NCBI RefSeq assembly: GCF_016756315.1
Contig: NZ_AP024235.1
Span: 4,154,001 to 4,218,000, forward strand
Direction of reading: 5' to 3'
Length of the DNA stretch: 64,000 nucleotides
Source of the DNA: Alteromonas sp. KC3
GTDB lineage: Bacteria; Pseudomonadota; Gammaproteobacteria; Enterobacterales; Alteromonadaceae
In this document: positions 8,046 through 17,087 of the stretch, piece by piece
Layout: every line of letters starts with the position of its first letter
Numbering within the stretch: position 1 is the first letter of the stretch
The notes under the pieces: model-generated
Seen by the model: only the letters and a program-made list of their open reading frames with translations
What the model was told of the DNA's origin: nothing
The model's database searches: none
Translations under genes and position numbers: made by a program

Positions 8046-9032
8046 TCATTTTTCGTCTACTACGATGCGACCGTGAACTGTCGAGATATCTACATTTGCT
8101 GCACCGCCATTATTGATAAAACGTAACCAGCTGCTAGGTCCATACTTAGGCTCTTTAGCTTTTTCATCGCTGATTTTGTTGATGATGTCGCCACCAGCAT
8201 GGGCTTCAATATCGAACTGCGCAGACACATCTTTCTGGAACACTAACTCAATCGTGCCGCCAACTGAATTTGCTTTAACACTACCGTTATCATTAACCGA
8301 CAAACTTGCATAAGTGCGTCCATTTACCGTATTGATGTGAAGAGTATCAACCTCTTGCAAGTTTAGCTCAATGCGACCGTTAACCGTTTCTACCTGTACG
8401 TCTGGGCTGTTAGATTCAACGCTCACTTTGCCATTTACTGTGGCAACAGACACCTCTTCTTTACCCGTATGCTTCGCGTCGATGTCACCATTCACCGCTT
8501 CCGCTTCAAGTCGCCCACGCACATTTGTCATTGAAATATCACCGTTGACCGATTCCACCTCAACTTTTTCGCCTACATCGTTAATTGACACATCACCATT
8601 AACAACTTCAATATTCACCGAACGCTTGATACCCTCGGCTTTTACGTCTGCATTGACCGCTTCATAGTGCAAATCACTGTCAGCTGGAATGAAGATAGTG
8701 AGGTCATCACCGTCTTTACTCTTTTTGTACCAACTCTTGTTACTGCGCTCTACTTCAACGTGGATAACGACAACATCACCGCGCTTTTCAAATACAAACT
8801 CTTCTGTATCATCACCCAATTCGCCTGTAACCCTTACCTGAGACTTGTCCCACACGCGAATGTCTGCCTTACCATTGACGTGCTCAATATCGACTTTAGG
8901 TGACGAAGAAGTATCAAGGGTTTTGTCTACTTTCTCCCCTGCGCTCACACTAAGTGCGATTGTTAGTAACACCGTTGCGCCAAACGCCTTTGTCATCATT
9001 TTAGATAGTTCCGTCATTTTCTTACTCATCAT
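8046..9032 (-). CDS. DUF4097-type beta-repeat protein, secreted
   Basis: A 328-residue protein with a signal peptide (MMSKKMTELSK..., hydrophobic to ...SVSA, about residue 32). The mature part is a ladder of about ten short beta repeats, each centred on a V-N-G or variant (HVNG, VVNGD, SVNGD, AVNGD, TVNGK, TVNGR, TVNGR, SVGG, TVHGR), typical of DUF4097/putative auto-transporter adhesin-like families that fold as a beta-solenoid. Its location is probably periplasmic or envelope. The ATG at 9032 has AAGGG seven bases upstream. It is the third gene of an operon with an ECF sigma factor and a putative anti-sigma factor, so it is likely an effector or sensor of that envelope response. The actual function is unknown. 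Confidence 0.8.
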   Translation of the reverse strand: MMSKKMTELSKMMTKAFGATVLLTIALSVSAGEKVDKTLDTSSSPKVDIEHVNGKADIRVWDKSQVRVTGELGDDTEEFVFEKRGDVVVIHVEVERSNKSWYKKSKDGDDLTIFIPADSDLHYEAVNADVKAEGIKRSVNIEVVNGDVSINDVGEKVEVESVNGDISMTNVRGRLEAEAVNGDIDAKHTGKEEVSVATVNGKVSVESNSPDVQVETVNGRIELNLQEVDTLHINTVNGRTYASLSVNDNGSVKANSVGGTIELVFQKDVSAQFDIEAHAGGDIINKISDEKAKEPKYGPSSWLRFINNGGAANVDISTVHGRIVVDEK

Positions 9033-9045
9033 TGTCTTACCCTTA

Positions 9046-9552
9046 TTAAATTTGCTGCCACTTTGGCGCGTGCACTCGCTCAATTAAGGCAATTTGCTGT
9101 TGATATACGTGATGTAACATTTTGATTAGCGCCGAATTATCAGGATCTTCCTTCAACGCGGCTTTAATGGCATCTGCTGCATCATCTAATTCTTTTAATT
9201 GCTGTTGCCAGTCTTCAGTTAACGCTGGCGTACTTTGGTAACTTGCTAGCAAGCTACTGACTTGTTGTTGCTGCTGCGTACTCATTGCATCGATTAAGGC
9301 GTAATTGTCACTGCGCGGGTCATCAGGCTTAAAAGCAAAAGGCGCCGAAAACCACAATACCGTAACTAGGCACACACTTGCGGCAATGGCCATCCACTGC
9401 TTGGGCGTAACGCCTTGATTATTGGTATTTGCCTCGCTATCTCTTTGCGCTTCAATACCCAGTTCAATTCCGCGAAATAAATCACGCTCGGGTTGTTTTT
9501 CTTTGTTCAGTTCAGCGATATGTCGCGCGAGTTGTTCATCAAAATTACTCAT
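9046..9552 (-). CDS. Putative anti-sigma factor, single-pass membrane protein
   Basis: A 168-residue protein with an acidic and basic N-terminal cytoplasmic region (MSNFDEQLARHIAELNKEKQ), one membrane helix (about residues 53-72, WMAIAASVCLVTVLWFSAPF) and a Gln-rich, probably helical periplasmic part. The gene starts inside the 3' end of the ECF sigma gene, the usual setting for a cognate anti-sigma factor. The ATG at 9552 has GGGG seven bases upstream; another ATG at 9558 lies too close to that site. No zinc-binding HxxxCxxC anti-sigma motif is present, so the assignment rests on topology and context. Confidence 0.7.
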   Translation of the reverse strand: MSNFDEQLARHIAELNKEKQPERDLFRGIELGIEAQRDSEANTNNQGVTPKQWMAIAASVCLVTVLWFSAPFAFKPDDPRSDNYALIDAMSTQQQQQVSSLLASYQSTPALTEDWQQQLKELDDAADAIKAALKEDPDNSALIKMLHHVYQQQIALIERVHAPKWQQI

Positions 9553-10120
9553 TGTCATACCCCATAAATTCTTTCAAAAGCTGCTTTGCGCGAAAAAACT
9601 GCGCTTTACTTGATCCCACCGCCATGTTCAGCATATTTGCAATATCTTCGTGGCGATAACCTTCCAATGCATGCAGTACAAACACCATTCGTGCGCGCTC
9701 TGGCAACCGTACAACAAGTGCTTCTAAATCAATGTCAGTGCTATCTGACTCAGCCGTCATCTCATGGATGCCACTCGCTTCAAGATTGAACATGCGTTGG
9801 ACCCATCCTTTTTGCTTACGAATGTAAGAAATGGTTATGTTTGCCGTTACGCTATGTAGCCACGTTGAAAATTGACTTTGACCATCGAAATTTTCAAGCT
9901 TTCGCCACAGCTGAATAAACACCTCCTGAGAAGCATCTTCAGCCATTCCTTTGTCACCTGTAAGTCGATAGCATAAGGCGTAGACTCTACCAATATGTTT
10001 GTCGTACAGCTGGCGAAACGCGTGCTTGTTACCCTGCTTCGCCGACGCGATCAAACTCTCTTCGTCTTTGCTACCAAACACCACATTGGCGTGTACAACA
10101 CGTTGTTGTGTGTGTTCCAT
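9545..10120 (-). CDS. ECF-type RNA polymerase sigma factor
   Basis: A 191-residue sigma-70 family protein with only regions 2 and 4, as in the ECF group. Region 2 is about residues 28-98 (FRQLYDKHIGRVYALCYRLTGD, AEDASQEVFIQLW, FSTWLHSVTANI) and region 4 about 130-185 (LPERARMVFVLHALEGYRHEDIANML and the GSSKAQFFRAKQ recognition helix). It is the first gene of an operon with an anti-sigma candidate and a secreted beta-repeat protein, pointing to an envelope signal. Its own promoter is not obvious by eye. It is divergent from yiiM. Confidence 0.92.
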   Translation of the reverse strand: MEHTQQRVVHANVVFGSKDEESLIASAKQGNKHAFRQLYDKHIGRVYALCYRLTGDKGMAEDASQEVFIQLWRKLENFDGQSQFSTWLHSVTANITISYIRKQKGWVQRMFNLEASGIHEMTAESDSTDIDLEALVVRLPERARMVFVLHALEGYRHEDIANMLNMAVGSSKAQFFRAKQLLKEFMGYDNE

Positions 10121-10216
10121 GTTGTTCTCTTAATCGTTATATGGATTAGCGCCTTTTTTATCGTGGCACTTGTTAGTGTTATAAGGTTAGTCGTACCCTA
10201 TAGGAGAAAGGTTTAA

Positions 10217-10261
10217 ATGCACAAAATTTTTTTTTGGAGAAACCATGACGTCATCGTTTAA
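10217..10261 (+). CDS. Possible 14-codon upstream ORF overlapping the yiiM start
   Basis: ATG at 10217 follows AGGAG by ten bases and opens a short frame (MHKIFFWRNHDVIV) that ends at 10261, after the yiiM start codon at 10245. It crosses a run of nine T residues (10227-10235). If one T were lost by slippage in transcription, this frame would join yiiM in phase. It may be a leader peptide that couples or limits yiiM translation. Evidence is limited to the ribosome site and geometry. Confidence 0.3.
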   Translation: MHKIFFWRNHDVIV

Positions 10262-10883
10262 AGTGAATGGACTTTTTGCTGGGAAGCCACAACCACTAGG
10301 GCCTAGAGGTGCACCCAGTAGTATTATAAAAAGTGCAGTAAATACATTAACCGTCAATATAGATAGCACTGATGAAGATGAGCAAGCGAATCTACGTCTT
10401 CATGGTGGACCTGAGAAGGTACTTCACCAATTCTGTCCAACTAACTATCTTACCCTTGCAAAACATTTTCCCGATGGCGAATTTTTTGTGGGTAGTATCG
10501 GTGAAAACATCAGTGTTGAAGGCATGGATGATGCGACTGTCTGCATTGGCGATATATGGCAGTTTGGCGACGTGGAATTGCAAGTGAGCGCGCCTCGCGC
10601 GCCATGTAACAAGATATCGCTGCGCTATGGTATCGCTAATCTGGATCGCTTTGTGGGCGAGCGAGGTATAACGGGTTGGTACTATCGCGTCATTAAAACC
10701 GGCACTATTAGTGTAGGTGACACAGTCACTCTCCTGCACCGAGAGCCTGACACTGTTGATGTGCATACGTTAATGCAATGCGCGCATACAAAAGTCGATG
10801 CTGCACTGGCAGCTAGGCTTGCTGCTCTGCCTACGCTGGACGATGAATGGCGTTTAAAGTGTGAGAAAATAGCAAATAAATAG
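10245..10883 (+). CDS. yiiM: MOSC-domain protein, YiiM type
   Basis: A 212-residue MOSC-domain protein close to E. coli YiiM, a molybdenum-cofactor-dependent enzyme linked to reduction of N-hydroxylated base analogues such as 6-hydroxylaminopurine. The MOSC core has the RLHGGPEKVLHQF segment (about residues 52-64), GSIGENISVEG, and the conserved cysteine in APRAPCNKIS (about residue 121) that ligates molybdenum in this family. A C-terminal helical extension follows. GGAG lies six bases before the ATG. It converges on, and overlaps by 53 bases, a hypothetical gene on the other strand. Confidence 0.88.
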   Translation: MTSSFKVNGLFAGKPQPLGPRGAPSSIIKSAVNTLTVNIDSTDEDEQANLRLHGGPEKVLHQFCPTNYLTLAKHFPDGEFFVGSIGENISVEGMDDATVCIGDIWQFGDVELQVSAPRAPCNKISLRYGIANLDRFVGERGITGWYYRVIKTGTISVGDTVTLLHREPDTVDVHTLMQCAHTKVDAALAARLAALPTLDDEWRLKCEKIANK

Positions 10884-11271
10884 TACTGTCTAACCAGTTT
10901 TGCGGTGCCCCCGCTTCTTCTTTGATAAGTGGGGAGAACTGCTTGTTAACTGCCTGTAATAGGGGCGCAAGCTGCGATGGTGCGTTAACGTATATAGACA
11001 GCGCACAATAATGCTCTGAACACGTTAAATAATAACCCACCTCTTCTTGGCGATATTTTTCAAATATCGACTTTACTGTACCTTTGAAGACGTATTGTTC
11101 TGAGGGGTAGGCAACCGAGTATTCAACTGTTGTTGTACAACTCTGTATACACACGTTAAATGGCGCTGGCTGTGTGACAGGCGCTTGTTTCAAAAAGTAG
11201 CTGCAAGCGCCTATATAACCGAACAGGCTAAAAGCAAAAAATAAGACGACTTCCTTGCGCGTTGTGAGCAT
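10831..11271 (-). CDS. Hypothetical envelope protein, possible lipoprotein
   Basis: A 146-residue protein of unknown function. It has an N-terminal hydrophobic segment (VVLFFAFSLFGYIGAC, about residues 8-23) ending in IGAC, an acceptable though not ideal lipobox. The mature part has four more cysteines in two pairs (CIQSC, CSEHYC), which fits an oxidised periplasmic protein. The ATG at 11271 is preferred, with AGGGA six bases upstream; an ATG nine codons earlier lacks any SD. Its 3' end overlaps the 3' end of yiiM by 53 bases in antisense. Confidence 0.55.
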   Translation of the reverse strand: MLTTRKEVVLFFAFSLFGYIGACSYFLKQAPVTQPAPFNVCIQSCTTTVEYSVAYPSEQYVFKGTVKSIFEKYRQEEVGYYLTCSEHYCALSIYVNAPSQLAPLLQAVNKQFSPLIKEEAGAPQNWLDSTIYLLFSHTLNAIHRPA

Positions 11272-11345
11272 ATTCAATCCCTGAATGTAAAGCTGCATTG
11301 AAGAAACTGGAGAAATATTAGTCCAAACTTACGTACTCTACAAGA

Positions 11346-12482
11346 TTAAAATTTCACCGACTCTCCTTCATTTAACACATACCACGGCACATCAGTATTT
11401 AGCTGTTCTTTCATATGTAGCAATCGAAATAAGGCTGAATGTGATGTTTTATCTCCCATTCGCCAGCTAGCATTGCCATACCCCCAAGGGATCACAACCT
11501 TACAGCTGAGCTCTTGAGCGGCAATAATCGCATCTTCTGGCGTTGTATGTACTTTTCGATACCACCTAGGGGATTCTTCACTGAAATACGACGCGATAGG
11601 TAAAAGACACACATCAATGGGTCCATAGCGTTCATTGATGTCTTTAAAGTGCGGTGAGTAGCCAGTGTCGCCAGCAAAAAATAATGTGTTTCCGTTATTC
11701 TCTAGCACCCATCCGCCCCACAGCGTAGCGTTGTTGTCTTCGTGAATAAAGGGAACCCAAATGCGATTACTAAAATGGTGAGCTGGCACGAAGTGCGCCG
11801 TTGTGCGGTTTATTTGTTGCGAACTAAACCACGCCATTTCTTTAATGGCATAGCCGTTATCCTCGAAATGCTCGGCAAACCCCAAAGGCACAAGGTAAGT
11901 GGGCTGATTACCAAGTTCACTTATATCGGCTTTGTTAAAGTGGTCATAGTGAATATGGGAATATAACACCGCATCCGTATTCGCTAACTCTTCATCAGTT
12001 AGCAATGAAGCTGGCTTTCGATTGAAGCCTTCAGACAGCCTAAATGCCCAGTTAACAGGCCAATCGAATTGTCCAAATACGGGGTCGATAAGAAATTGCT
12101 CACCACTGTCTGTGGTAATTGCAAAACTAGCATGTCCAAGCCATTTGATCGAAAAACCAGTATTTAAGTTTATCGACGGGCGATCCCCTTGGTACTGACA
12201 ATGCTGCATAGTATCCTCGCACACAATATCTTTTGTGGCAGGGTAACAATCGCCTTCACACGTTACGGGGTAGTCTTTGAAATCATCATAGATATTGCTG
12301 AATCTGTCTTCGTAGCCTTCAACGTCAGTGTATGTGATGACAGAATTTTCACCCACAACACGCTCTACATTATTTTGCGTTGCACATCCAACTAATATAC
12401 CCACTGATAATGTGAGCGCACTGGCCTTTATTGCTGTACTTGCGTTGCGATATAAACGGGTGCTGACTATTTTTTGCTTCAC
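11346..12482 (-). CDS. MBL-fold metallo-hydrolase lipoprotein, RomA/NAPE-PLD-like
   Basis: A 378-residue metallo-beta-lactamase-fold protein. The N-terminus carries a lipoprotein signal with lipobox LVGC (about residue 33). The zinc site is intact: SHIHYDHFNKADI (HxHxDH motif), a later VPAHHFSNR and FAGDTGYSPHF. The segment KWLGHASFAI and the GGWVLE stretch place it with the RomA/NAPE-PLD-like (UlaG-type) branch, whose known members act on phosphodiesters or lactones. The substrate here is unknown; a phospholipid-related one would fit the envelope location. The start is GTG at 12480-12482 with AGGT seven bases upstream. Confidence 0.82.
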   Translation of the reverse strand: MKQKIVSTRLYRNASTAIKASALTLSVGILVGCATQNNVERVVGENSVITYTDVEGYEDRFSNIYDDFKDYPVTCEGDCYPATKDIVCEDTMQHCQYQGDRPSINLNTGFSIKWLGHASFAITTDSGEQFLIDPVFGQFDWPVNWAFRLSEGFNRKPASLLTDEELANTDAVLYSHIHYDHFNKADISELGNQPTYLVPLGFAEHFEDNGYAIKEMAWFSSQQINRTTAHFVPAHHFSNRIWVPFIHEDNNATLWGGWVLENNGNTLFFAGDTGYSPHFKDINERYGPIDVCLLPIASYFSEESPRWYRKVHTTPEDAIIAAQELSCKVVIPWGYGNASWRMGDKTSHSALFRLLHMKEQLNTDVPWYVLNEGESVKF

Positions 12483-12566
12483 TAAACATACCTGATAAAC
12501 ACCATTAATAATCAGGCACTTTACCTAATTTGTGGGGCAACTGCCCCACTTAAGCGTAAGAAATTA

Positions 12567-13655
12567 TTAATTTTTGGCGGTTAGCGTACTGTTTGTTTCT
12601 TCGAATCTTACTTTCTGACCTTCGCGTAGACGCTCTGCGCCACGCACTACCACATACTGGGATGGATTAACTTCACCGAACACTTCAATACGTTCGCCTA
12701 GGCCAACACCCGTGCGAACTTTGACCTGCTGAGCTTCGTTATTTTCATTGAGCTGATAAATGTAAGTCCCTGATTTTCTCAGTACCAGTGCGTCGCGAGG
12801 GATCGTAACGCCGTCATGGGTATCGCTACTGGGAATCGCGACCCTCACTGCGCTGCCTATTGGAAAGTCGCCGGGTTTTATTGCTATGCGTAGCTCCATC
12901 ATTCTGGAGTTAGCGTTACCCACAGGCACAATGGCTCTAATCGCTTCTTCTACCTGGTGCGTTTTACTTTGCACACTGACAGCCATACCACTTTCAATAT
13001 AAGGCAAAACAGTGAGTGGTGCGCGTACCTGTACTTCTACGTTATCTGGATTCACTACACGTAACAGGGTTTGCCCAACACCTGTATATTCACCGGGTGA
13101 TTGAAGTCGTTCAACAACCAATGCGGTAAAAGGCGCTTTTACCCTGCTTTGAGCAAGTTGGTATTCGGTAAACGACAAGTCGAGCTTTGCTTGTGCCAAC
13201 TCTTGCTTTGCATTCTCTAAATCAGCCTCAACAGCATCAAGTTCTCCCTGCGACATGTTGTTATTGGCTTTAAGGTTTTCATAACGCGCTAGACGCTTTT
13301 CAAACAACGTAACTTGAGACTGCCATTGCGCTATGTTCGATTTGTTTTGGTTTAATGTGATGTTTAGGCGCGTATCATCTAAAACGACAAGCGGTTCACC
13401 TGCGCGGATAATATCCCCTACTTCAGCCATCCACGTAATGCGACCGTCGACTTCAGAAGCCAAGTTCGCATCAGTTTGACTTAGAATAGTACCTGGTACC
13501 CACGTGAGTTGAGATATAGCTTGTTCACGGGCCTCATCAACTTGCACTAGCACCGGCGGTGGAGCGCTATTTTCCTGTGCCAATGATGCCTGCGAGAAGG
13601 AAACTAACGTCAATGCTGACATACCCAAAACAACTGAACGCGTTAATGTTTTCAT
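12567..13655 (-). CDS. RND efflux periplasmic adaptor (membrane fusion) protein
   Basis: A 362-residue adaptor of the HlyD/AcrA family that bridges an RND pump to an outer membrane channel. It has a signal peptide (MKTLTRSVVLG... to ...SLAQ), a split biotinyl-lipoyl domain (VDGRITWMAEVGDIIRAGEPLV and SRVKAPFTALVVERL), a coiled-coil hairpin between them (about residues 90-155), and beta-barrel and membrane-proximal domains. No lipobox is present. The ATG at 13655 has AAGGA nine bases upstream. It follows the pump gene by 13 bases; in most such operons the adaptor comes first. No outer membrane factor or regulator gene is adjacent. Confidence 0.93.
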   Translation of the reverse strand: MKTLTRSVVLGMSALTLVSFSQASLAQENSAPPPVLVQVDEAREQAISQLTWVPGTILSQTDANLASEVDGRITWMAEVGDIIRAGEPLVVLDDTRLNITLNQNKSNIAQWQSQVTLFEKRLARYENLKANNNMSQGELDAVEADLENAKQELAQAKLDLSFTEYQLAQSRVKAPFTALVVERLQSPGEYTGVGQTLLRVVNPDNVEVQVRAPLTVLPYIESGMAVSVQSKTHQVEEAIRAIVPVGNANSRMMELRIAIKPGDFPIGSAVRVAIPSSDTHDGVTIPRDALVLRKSGTYIYQLNENNEAQQVKVRTGVGLGERIEVFGEVNPSQYVVVRGAERLREGQKVRFEETNSTLTAKN

Positions 13656-13668
13656 GAGACTAAATCCT

Positions 13669-16600
13669 TTATAAATGATCACTGTGTTTGTTTAGTTTCA
13701 CTGCTCTAGGTGTAATACCTCCCACAGTGTCATGTGAAATTGGGGTGACGGCTTTGCTGCCCGTCATTCTCAACAACGTAGGCAGAAGCAATAAAGTGAA
13801 CACGGTACTCACGGTCATTCCACCAACGATTACGGCAGCCAAACCGCGGTATATCACACTGCCTGCACCAGGCATAAGTAACAGGGGCAACATGCCAAAT
13901 ATTGATGTCAGCGTGCTCATAAAGATGGGGCGCAGGCGCAGTTCAATGGCTTGCTCAACGGCTGCGTCACGACTTAGCCCCTTCTGTTCACCAAGTCGGG
14001 TTTGATGCACGAGCAAGATGGCGTTGTTCACCACCAAGCCTAATAAAATAATGAAGCCAATCATGGTTAATAAATCCATGGGTTGGAACATGAAGGTATT
14101 CATTATGCGTATCGCTACCACACCACCCACAGTGGCCAGAGGAATAGACAGTACAACCAACACACTATCTTTCAATGACTTAAATAGCCCTGCCATTAGC
14201 AGTAATAATAGAATCATGGCAAAGAGGAAGTTATCAGCCATTGATGAAATAGCGCCTTTAAGGCTATCTGCGCTACCACCATAGTTGATGGCACCGTCAG
14301 ATGGCATCATGCTCATGATGACGGGCTCTACCTCTGACTTAATGACATTCATGGCTTGTTCAAGACTCATTCCTTCGGGCGGATTGACGTTTATCGTCAA
14401 CGTACGACGACCTTCAATACGCTGAATTCGACTTGGACCTACCGCGCGTTCAATTTCAACCAAATCAGCTAGTTGCACCACTTCACCAACTGGCGTCATG
14501 ATGGGGGTGCTACCTAAATCTTCAGGTGTTTGCCACGGTTCAGAGCGAAAAATAATGTTCATGCGCTTTATGCCATCGAAGTACTCGCCCACATACATAC
14601 CGTCGCCCATAGCACGCACGAGGTTACCCATGCCGCCGCGATTAAGTCCGACTTCCATCATTCTGCTATCGTTTGGATAAAAACGCAGTTCAGGTTCAGC
14701 CTGTTCTAGCGGCGGATTAGAGCGCGCATTGGCATTGGGAAAGACTTCTCGAAGCTTATCTAAACCAGCTTGTGCGGCAATACCCAACATATCTTGGTCA
14801 GTACCTTGCAGATGAATAGCAATGGAGCGCCCATTACCAAAACCGCCAAACAAGTTACCTTGTTGGGCAAAGGCCTGCGTATCAGGAAGATCTTTAAGGA
14901 TTTCATCACGCACGATAGTTTCAAGTTCTTTCACTTTGGACTGGTCTTTCGCCCGCACCCCTAATGTACCGCCATTAGGCCAGGTGATAATGTAGTAATT
15001 TTTTAGGGCAGGCTGCTTCTCACCATTCATGTAGGGCTTTAGTCGTTCAACAACAATCGGGATAACTTCTTCTGAAATGAAATTTTCACTGGCACCTGCT
15101 GGCAGACTTAAGAAGGCGTCGACAGCATCGCGCTTCACTGGCGGCAGATAGTCCATCGAAGGCATTAATAGCATGCTTCCCGTAATAGGAATGCCCATTA
15201 ATGTAGCGACCATAACAACCCTTCTTAGTGGTGTTGAAGACAGACGCATTATCGTCTGGGTTATTTTTTCCCAAACACGTTTCAAACTATCTTCAGGCAT
15301 ATCGCCTTGTAGATAACGGGCCGCCACAACGGGTAGTACCGTAACCGCCACAATTAACGACATACATACCGCGATGGCAATAGTAAGCGCTAGGTCCGCA
15401 AATAGCTGTCCTTCTACATCTTCGAGAAACATAACCGGAATAAATATAGCTACTGTTGTGGCTGTTGACGCCATCAGTGCACCAAACACTTCTTTAGTGC
15501 CCTTATGTGCACTTTCTTCGTCGCTACCTACGCTCTTTCGCGTACGTACTATGTTTTCAAGCACGACAATGGCCGCATCGAGTACCATGCCAACGGCAAA
15601 TGCAAGCCCTGCCAATGAGATAATATTTAATGAGCGCCCCGTCATTTGAAGCACGACAAAGGTACTTAGAAGCGAGATTGGGATAGCCAATGCCACAATG
15701 AGTGTTGCGCGAAGCTGTCTCATAAATAGCCACAGCACACCAATAGCAAGTGCCACACCTATAAACAGGTTACTTGTTACTAACTGCACCGCGCGATAAA
15801 TAAATACTGATGCGTCAAAGCTTTGTGCCATCACCAATTGCTGCGCAGCAAGATCATTGCGATTAATTTCGTCGACCTTTGCCTTAACCGCCTCAAGCGT
15901 TGCCAGTACGTTGGCATCATTTTGTCTGTCAACGCGAATAGAAATTGCTGGGTTGCCGTTTTGTACGCTTGCGTTATTGCCATCAGCACGTGTAATTTTT
16001 ATCACAGCAATATCATTTAACGTTATCGGGCTACCGTCACGCCATTCAAGGATCATCTCACCCATTTGAGTAGGTTGATAACGCCCTTCAAAGCGCAGTG
16101 TGTAACGTCTGCGACCAACATCGACGAACCCGCCAGAAATATCATTGGCGCGACCAAGTTCATTGGCAACTGCACTTAGGTTAATACCCAGTTGTGCAGC
16201 TTTAAATGGGTCAAAAACAATTTGGAATTCTTCAACGCCACCAACGCCACTTTCCATCCTTGCTCGTGCTACGCCAGGAATAGATTCTAGCTGCGGCTTA
16301 ATTACATCAGTGAAATAAGTAACGTAAGTATTAATTTCATTAGGGTTGCCGGGCAAGCGTTGTAAGAAGAAATAGGTAAGCGCGGGGGCATCACCACCGC
16401 TGCCAGCAAGCATTATGTTGGGCGATAGGGCATCCCGTGGAAGAGGTGGAACACGGTTCATGCGACTAATCACTTCAATAAGCGTTTTTTGCATGTCCGT
16501 ACCTAAACCAAACTCAAGGTTTATCCATGCATTACCTTGGTTTGCCCATGCGCTCATCGACTCAAGCCCAGGTATACCCTGCAGAACCTCTTCTTGAGGC

Positions 16601-16794
16601 TCTATAATCTCTGATTCTATTTCTTGCGGGGACGCAGCCCGCCACGAAGTTTGAATATTGATATAGGGGCGATCAATATCGGGAAATAACTGAACGGGTA
16701 AATTAAATAGACTGTAAAGCCCAAGAAATACCAGCAATGTAATGCCGATACCTACCCCAGTTGCGTTTTTTATTGCTGCACGAGTGATGTCCAT
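13669..16794 (-). CDS. RND efflux transporter permease
   Basis: A 1041-residue inner membrane pump of the AcrB superfamily with the usual twelve helices and two large periplasmic loops (after TM1 and TM7). It begins MDITRAAIKNATGVGIGI and has the FPDIDRPYINIQTSW segment after TM1. In TM4 the proton-relay region reads GMVLDAAIVVLENI, with a single Asp followed by Ala where AcrB has two Asp; this DAAIV form is known from CusA-type metal pumps, but the rest resembles HAE-1 drug pumps. The substrate cannot be told. The ribosome site is weak. It is the first gene of a two-gene operon with the adaptor. Confidence 0.93.
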   Translation of the reverse strand: MDITRAAIKNATGVGIGITLLVFLGLYSLFNLPVQLFPDIDRPYINIQTSWRAASPQEIESEIIEPQEEVLQGIPGLESMSAWANQGNAWINLEFGLGTDMQKTLIEVISRMNRVPPLPRDALSPNIMLAGSGGDAPALTYFFLQRLPGNPNEINTYVTYFTDVIKPQLESIPGVARARMESGVGGVEEFQIVFDPFKAAQLGINLSAVANELGRANDISGGFVDVGRRRYTLRFEGRYQPTQMGEMILEWRDGSPITLNDIAVIKITRADGNNASVQNGNPAISIRVDRQNDANVLATLEAVKAKVDEINRNDLAAQQLVMAQSFDASVFIYRAVQLVTSNLFIGVALAIGVLWLFMRQLRATLIVALAIPISLLSTFVVLQMTGRSLNIISLAGLAFAVGMVLDAAIVVLENIVRTRKSVGSDEESAHKGTKEVFGALMASTATTVAIFIPVMFLEDVEGQLFADLALTIAIAVCMSLIVAVTVLPVVAARYLQGDMPEDSLKRVWEKITQTIMRLSSTPLRRVVMVATLMGIPITGSMLLMPSMDYLPPVKRDAVDAFLSLPAGASENFISEEVIPIVVERLKPYMNGEKQPALKNYYIITWPNGGTLGVRAKDQSKVKELETIVRDEILKDLPDTQAFAQQGNLFGGFGNGRSIAIHLQGTDQDMLGIAAQAGLDKLREVFPNANARSNPPLEQAEPELRFYPNDSRMMEVGLNRGGMGNLVRAMGDGMYVGEYFDGIKRMNIIFRSEPWQTPEDLGSTPIMTPVGEVVQLADLVEIERAVGPSRIQRIEGRRTLTINVNPPEGMSLEQAMNVIKSEVEPVIMSMMPSDGAINYGGSADSLKGAISSMADNFLFAMILLLLLMAGLFKSLKDSVLVVLSIPLATVGGVVAIRIMNTFMFQPMDLLTMIGFIILLGLVVNNAILLVHQTRLGEQKGLSRDAAVEQAIELRLRPIFMSTLTSIFGMLPLLLMPGAGSVIYRGLAAVIVGGMTVSTVFTLLLLPTLLRMTGSKAVTPISHDTVGGITPRAVKLNKHSDHL

Positions 16795-17046
16795 AACGTG
16801 GTACTTATGCTTTTTATAGTTCGATTTACTATAGGTCGCAGAAGTGACAGAAAAAGTTTAAAACCGTGATACGAAGATTTTTAGCGATAATTAACATTTC
16901 TTTTAAATGTGGCTTAAAAACCGCTATTTATCGCAGATAAGTGGACTTGGATTTTAGGTTATTGGTCGAGATTGTAATTAATTTGTTACATTTAACGCAG
17001 CCGTATGACATACGAGTATCAGCGCGTAATGACAAACAGGCACAAA

Positions 17047-17072
17047 AAAGCCGCTCAAAAGAGCGGCTTTTT
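17047..17072 (-). terminator. Terminator of the rpsF-rpsR-rplI operon
   Basis: AAAGCCGCTC and GAGCGGCTTT pair around AAAA, with T runs on both sides (six on the minus strand). It lies 15 bases beyond the rplI stop codon. The rest of the gap up to the RND gene start (16795-17046) shows no gene. Confidence 0.85.
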
Positions 17073-17087
17073 CAAATACGTCAGCGA

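Noticed and set aside
7935..8126. Plus-strand frame starting in the ECF operon terminator
   Set aside because: Its start lies inside a strong terminator hairpin and its end overlaps the DUF4097 gene in antisense; no sign of coding constraint.
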